From NCBI GenBank assembly GCA_020849035.1, contig JADLHC010000287.1, positions 1-42,738 on the forward strand: a stretch of DNA of 42,738 bases, read 5' to 3'. Made by a program: the position numbers and the translations under genes. The notes below the pieces were generated by a model, which worked only from the letters and a program-made list of their open reading frames with translations, did not search any database and had not been told where the DNA came from. The stretch comes from Planctomycetia bacterium. GTDB lineage: Bacteria > Planctomycetota > MHYJ01 > WSZJ01. Shown piece by piece: positions 39,623 to 42,738 of this stretch. Position 1 is the first letter of the stretch. Each line of letters begins with the position of its first letter.

Positions 39623-42409
39623 GTGACTTCGCCCGTCCAGTGCTGCCCGCAGTGCGGTGCCGAACTCCCGGCCGGCGAACCGTCGCGCCCCTGCGACCGC
39701 TGCCAGCCGCCGTCGGCGGTGAGGCCGCTTCCGCCGCCCGCGGGGGCCGCGACGCCGAAGGGGCAGCCGTCGCACATCGGCAACTACGACATCACCTCGG
39801 TGCTGGGCGAGGGGGGCATGGGGACCGTCTACCTGGCGCACGACCCGGTGCTGAACCGGGACGTGGCGATGAAAGTCCTGCGGCCGGACGTCTTCTCGAA
39901 CGAGTTCGCGGACCGGCTGGCGGACGAGGCGGTCGTGACCGGGCGGCTCGCCCATCCGGGCATCGTGCCGGTGCACCAGCTCGGCTACGACAAGACGTGG
40001 GGGCCCTGGTACACGATGAAGCTGGTCCAGGGCCGCCCGCTCTCCGACATCCTGGAGGGCCTGCGCGAGCGGCGGGCGGCGGAGGAGGAGGCCTGGCCGC
40101 TTAACGCGCTCCTCGGCGCCTTCGCCCGCGTCTGCGAGGCGATCGCGTTCGCGCACTACACCGGGGTGGTGCACCGGGACCTGAAGCCCGGCAACATCAT
40201 GATCGGGGAGTTCGGCGAAGTCCTGGTGCTGGACTGGGGTCTGGCGCGCGTGCTCGGCGAGAAGCCGCGCCGCGGGGACACGACGCTGATCGTGGCGTCC
40301 GCGGCCGGCGGGCTGACCCGCGACGGGATCATCGTGGGAACGCCGGGGTACATGTCGCCGGAGCAGGCCGCGGGGATGGGAACGGCCGTCGGCCCCGCGA
40401 GCGATGTGTACTCCCTCGGGACCATCCTCTACGAGATCCTCACCCTGCAGCCGCCGGTCGACACCAGTGACCCCGACGAAGCCATCCGCGCGACTCTCAA
40501 GGGCGAAATCTCGCCGGTCCACAAGCGCGGCCCGGGCCGCTTCGCCCCCCGCGCCCTCTGCCAGATCGTGGAGCGGGCGATGAACGCCGACCCGGCGCAG
40601 CGGTACCCGACGGCGCGGGAGCTGGCCCGCGCCGTGGACGAATTCCTCGCGGGGCGGGTGCCGTGGCGCGACGTCGCGGAAGGGCGCGGGGCGGAGGCGT
40701 GGGACCAGGTGAGCGGGCGGGGGTCGCGCAAGGACCGGGACCTGGCCTGCCTCGGCGGCCAATCGGCCCGCACCGTCGCCGTGCCGCGCGTCGCCGGCGA
40801 CGTGCGCCTGGAGTTCACCCTGTCCGCGGACGTCGACCGCACGGCCTGGGAAGCCTCCGTCTGGCTCGCGATCCGCGGCGGCTTCTCGCTCGAGGGCTAC
40901 CAGCTCCGCCTCGCCGCCGGCGCCGAGGGGCGCATCGAGCTCCTCCGCCACGGCGTCGCCGCCGTCCGCCGCCTCGACATCCGCCTCGCCGCCCGCACCC
41001 GCTACCGCATCCTCGTCCTCCGCGAAGGCGACCGCATCTCCGTCACCGTCAACGGTACCCGCGCCCTCGAGTACCGCGACCTCTTCCCCCTCCGCGGCGA
41101 CCGCGTCGGACTCTCCTGCGACGACGAGGGCGTCGCCTTCCGCGAAATCCGTCTCGAAGGACGCGGCGCCCCCCTCCAGCTCACTTTCCTCGCCCTCCCC
41201 GACAAGCTCTACCAGCTGGGGAAGATCGAAGAGGCGCGCGACCTGTACCGCGAGATGGGCGAGACGCACCCGGACCGGGAGGAAGGACTGCTGGCGCACT
41301 ACAAGGCGGCGCTTTGCTCGGTCGAGCTGGGGGAACGGCTGGAAGCGCTGGAGACCCTTCGGAAGCTGGACGGAACTCCGCTGGAGGCGGTGATCCCGCT
41401 GGGGCAGGCGAAGCTGGAGCTGAAGGCGGGGAACACGTACGAGGCGGTGGTCGCGCTTCAGGAAGGATGCCAGCGGTACCCGGGCGACCCCGTGCGGATC
41501 GAGCTGTGGACGCTGCTGCTGGAGACGATCGACCGGATGGAGCGGGAGTCCGCCGACCGGGCGGCGGCGATCTACCAGGAGCTGCTGCGGCAGCGGTGGC
41601 TGGACGCGACGGAAGCGGCACAGGTCTGCGCGGAGATGCTGCGCCTGACCGGGACGCTGGGCGGCCCGGCGCGCGTGCGGGACGAGGCGATCCGGCAGCT
41701 CTCGCGCGAGAAGTTCCTGGTCGAGGTCCGGATGGAGTGCCACGCGGCGCTCGCGAGGTCCGGCATGACGCCCGACCTGATCGCCCGCTGCCGCCTCGAG
41801 CTCCAGGAGACGCTCTCCCTCGGCGTCACCCTCGCCGCGCGCGACCGCTGGCTCACCATGCTCCGCCTCTCCGAGACCCAGATCGCCGAGGGCGACCTCC
41901 GCGGCGCCCGCGCTTCCCTCACCGTCGTCATCGGCGGCGCCGTCCACCCGTCCAACGAGGGCGCCTGGGCGCGCAACTGGCTCGCGCTCGTGTCGCTGCT
42001 CGAAGGGAACCCGGTGGAGTGCCTCGCGGTTCTGGAGCGGGAATCGGCTGCGTACGCCGCGAGCAAGTCGGTGCATGAACTGTTCCGGATCCTGCTGGAG
42101 TGCGCAGCGCTGGCCGCGATGAGCCGCCCCGACGACGCGATCACCCGGCTGGCTGAGGCGGTCGCGGCGGTGCCGGAATGGTCGCTCGTCGCGGGGGTGA
42201 TCGCCGGGTCGGAGCCCCTGGAGTCGCTCTGGTCGTTCGCGACCGCGATGTCCCCCAACCTGGCCGCGGAGCTCTACCTGCTGATGGCCGAGGTGTTCGC
42301 TGGCCGGCGCCAGCTCTCGAAGGCGACGCAGCTCCGCGCCCGCGCCCTCCAGGTCGGCGCCGGCCGCGCGCTGGCCCTCTTCCTTATCTCCCGCCGCGCC
42401 GCGCGGTAG
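39623..42409 (+). CDS. Ser/Thr protein kinase with zinc ribbon, lectin-like and TPR regions (copy 2)
   Basis: A 928-aa tandem paralogue of the preceding kinase with the same domain order. The zinc ribbon uses CxxC pairs at Cys8/Cys11 and Cys24/Cys27, with an extra Cys7. The kinase domain has LGEGGMGTVY, Lys84 (VAMK), Glu102, HRDLKPGN (Asp186), DWG at 204-206 and GTPGYMSPEQ. The beta-rich domain (WEASVWLAIRGGFSLEGYQ) and TPR region (YQLGKIEEARDLYREMGETHPDREEGL, in part) align with copy 1 over the whole length, so the pair arose by duplication. No membrane helix is visible. The GTG start has GAGGGA 6 nt upstream, and GATAAT at 39584-39589 could be its -10 box. It might phosphorylate, or be phosphorylated by, its paralogue; this is untested. 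Confidence 0.92.
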   Translation: MTSPVQCCPQCGAELPAGEPSRPCDRCQPPSAVRPLPPPAGAATPKGQPSHIGNYDITSVLGEGGMGTVYLAHDPVLNRDVAMKVLRPDVFSNEFADRLADEAVVTGRLAHPGIVPVHQLGYDKTWGPWYTMKLVQGRPLSDILEGLRERRAAEEEAWPLNALLGAFARVCEAIAFAHYTGVVHRDLKPGNIMIGEFGEVLVLDWGLARVLGEKPRRGDTTLIVASAAGGLTRDGIIVGTPGYMSPEQAAGMGTAVGPASDVYSLGTILYEILTLQPPVDTSDPDEAIRATLKGEISPVHKRGPGRFAPRALCQIVERAMNADPAQRYPTARELARAVDEFLAGRVPWRDVAEGRGAEAWDQVSGRGSRKDRDLACLGGQSARTVAVPRVAGDVRLEFTLSADVDRTAWEASVWLAIRGGFSLEGYQLRLAAGAEGRIELLRHGVAAVRRLDIRLAARTRYRILVLREGDRISVTVNGTRALEYRDLFPLRGDRVGLSCDDEGVAFREIRLEGRGAPLQLTFLALPDKLYQLGKIEEARDLYREMGETHPDREEGLLAHYKAALCSVELGERLEALETLRKLDGTPLEAVIPLGQAKLELKAGNTYEAVVALQEGCQRYPGDPVRIELWTLLLETIDRMERESADRAAAIYQELLRQRWLDATEAAQVCAEMLRLTGTLGGPARVRDEAIRQLSREKFLVEVRMECHAALARSGMTPDLIARCRLELQETLSLGVTLAARDRWLTMLRLSETQIAEGDLRGARASLTVVIGGAVHPSNEGAWARNWLALVSLLEGNPVECLAVLERESAAYAASKSVHELFRILLECAALAAMSRPDDAITRLAEAVAAVPEWSLVAGVIAGSEPLESLWSFATAMSPNLAAELYLLMAEVFAGRRQLSKATQLRARALQVGAGRALALFLISRRAAR

Positions 42410-42617
42410 CCCGCCCGCGGGCGCCCTGGCGCCAGGCGAGGAGCCCCAGCCCCGCGAAGGAAGCGTAGCCGGCGCCCATCAGCACCGCCGCCGCGGCACG
42501 AGTCGGCCCCGGAGCCTCCGGGGCGGGCGCGGCCTCCTGTCATCAGGAACCGGCCGCGAAGGCGGGGGCGGCGGCGAGAAGGAGGGCGAGAAGGGCGTTC
42601 CGGGCGGGCAGGGGCAT
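42384..42617 (-). pseudogene. Signal-peptide plus membrane-anchor ORF interrupted by two in-frame TGA codons
   Basis: One minus-strand frame encodes MPLPARNALLALLLAAAPAF followed by AAGS, a textbook signal peptide of 24 aa. It is then stopped by TGA TGA and continues for 51 codons in the same frame: QEAAPAPEAPGPTR, a hydrophobic helix (AAAAVLMGAGYASFAGLGLLAW) and a basic tail, ending at TAA (42384-42386). Signal peptide, Pro/Ala linker, one helix and a basic tail make a sensible small envelope protein; CcmD-like proteins look similar. Either the gene has been inactivated, or only the short first peptide is made, or the stops are bypassed. The reading start lies 3 nt from the predicted group II intron boundary. 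The 3' end overlaps the convergent kinase gene by 26 nt. Confidence 0.5.
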
Positions 42618-42619
42618 TG

Positions 42620-42738
42620 GTAGAAAGCAGGCGCGGTGCCGCTTTAGCGGTCCGGGTTCCTGCGTCCCCCTTTCAAACCGTGCGTGCGGGTTTCCCGCAC
42701 ACGGCTTACCGGTGGTTTTCTCATGCCGTCCTCGACGA
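42620..42738 (-). mobile_element. Group II intron, 3' end (domains V and VI); rest lies beyond the window
   Basis: On the minus strand 42707-42675 folds as intron domain V. An 8-bp lower helix contains the catalytic AGC triad with a G-U pair, a two-base CG bulge follows, then an upper helix (TGCGG with its complement) and a GAAA tip. Downstream, a domain VI-like stem pairs GCAGG (42659-42663) with CCTGC (42627-42631) around an inner CCGC/GCGG hairpin (42639-42650). The sequence ends in TTTCTAC at 42620, matching the usual AY 3' terminus. The 5' part and any reverse transcriptase/maturase gene would lie to the right of base 42738. The exon directly after the intron is the start of the small interrupted ORF. 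Confidence 0.8.

Noticed and set aside
36524-42076. A minus-strand open frame of 1850 codons antisense to both kinase genes
   Set aside because: It is made of Arg/Pro/Ala/Val-rich low-complexity sequence mirroring conserved kinase codons. High GC with strong third-position bias leaves antisense frames open; no domain is visible, while the plus strand encodes complete kinases.
42540-42550. Selenocysteine insertion at the TGA TGA pair
   Set aside because: Two adjacent TGA codons right after a signal peptide with no evident downstream SECIS-type hairpin or selenoprotein homology make this unlikely. Decay or a short peptide is simpler.

Overview
The window is very GC-rich, densely packed bacterial DNA. 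The gene content points to a member of the Planctomycetota or a close PVC relative. The main pointers are two tandem Ser/Thr kinases that carry DWG in place of DFG and have long repeat tails, three exported HEAT-repeat proteins, a standalone four-helix-bundle protein, and small helical-domain proteins that resemble modules I remember from planctomycete kinases. This placement is an inference from gene families; the window contains no rRNA or other phylogenetic marker.

Layout. 1-1873: the start of an ABC ATPase, a palindromic repeat, and a membrane glycosyltransferase. 2008-9151: a small membrane protein, a TPR protein that looks like the detached tail of a STAND ATPase, an aldehyde dehydrogenase, a secreted HEAT-repeat protein and an MFS (GPH-type) transporter. 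9152-13696: an L,D-transpeptidase, a DUF4143 ATPase behind two tandem palindromes, and a second HEAT-repeat protein paralogous to the first. 13706-15839 (minus): a pterin operon of two 6-pyruvoyl-tetrahydropterin synthase homologues, GTP cyclohydrolase I and a short-chain reductase, with heptamer repeats upstream of it and inside it. 16067-17808: two overlapping metallo-beta-lactamase-fold hydrolases. 17845-18290: a four-helix-bundle gene inside AT-rich imperfect inverted repeats. 18285-22737 (minus): dCTP deaminase, a DUF309 protein, two small paralogues and homodimeric pyruvate dehydrogenase E1 (aceE), probably one operon read from aceE. 22838-28921 (minus): a Cys-less small protein, a radical SAM enzyme, a metallophosphoesterase, a four-cluster ferredoxin, tRNA-Ser(GCU), 2-oxoacid:ferredoxin oxidoreductase beta and alpha, and tRNA-Ser(UGA). 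29010-35232: a possible outer-membrane protein, a bifunctional-nuclease-domain protein, a zinc-ribbon protein, a STAND-GAF-Fis regulator, and a polar amino-acid ABC transporter operon. 35320-42409: a third HEAT protein and the two kinases. 42384-42738 (minus): a small secreted or membrane ORF broken by two adjacent in-frame TGA codons, and the 3' end (domains V and VI) of a group II intron that runs off the window.

How it fits together. Pyruvate and 2-oxoacids can be oxidised both by a pyruvate dehydrogenase (AceE) and by a ferredoxin-linked oxidoreductase (KorAB type) with a polyferredoxin nearby, which suggests flexible redox metabolism. The pterin genes could make tetrahydrobiopterin from GTP if the reductase acts as a sepiapterin reductase. 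Signalling is represented by the two kinases and the STAND-GAF-Fis regulator.

Two patterns cut across genes. First, many first genes of transcription units have a TANNNT hexamer 6-13 nt before the start codon and no Shine-Dalgarno sequence, which suggests widespread leaderless transcription. Second, one helical domain occurs alone in the two small proteins behind aceE and again in front of a zinc ribbon at 30452-31102. No CRISPR array, prophage or complete insertion sequence was seen. No stretch longer than about 300 bases lacks a feature.
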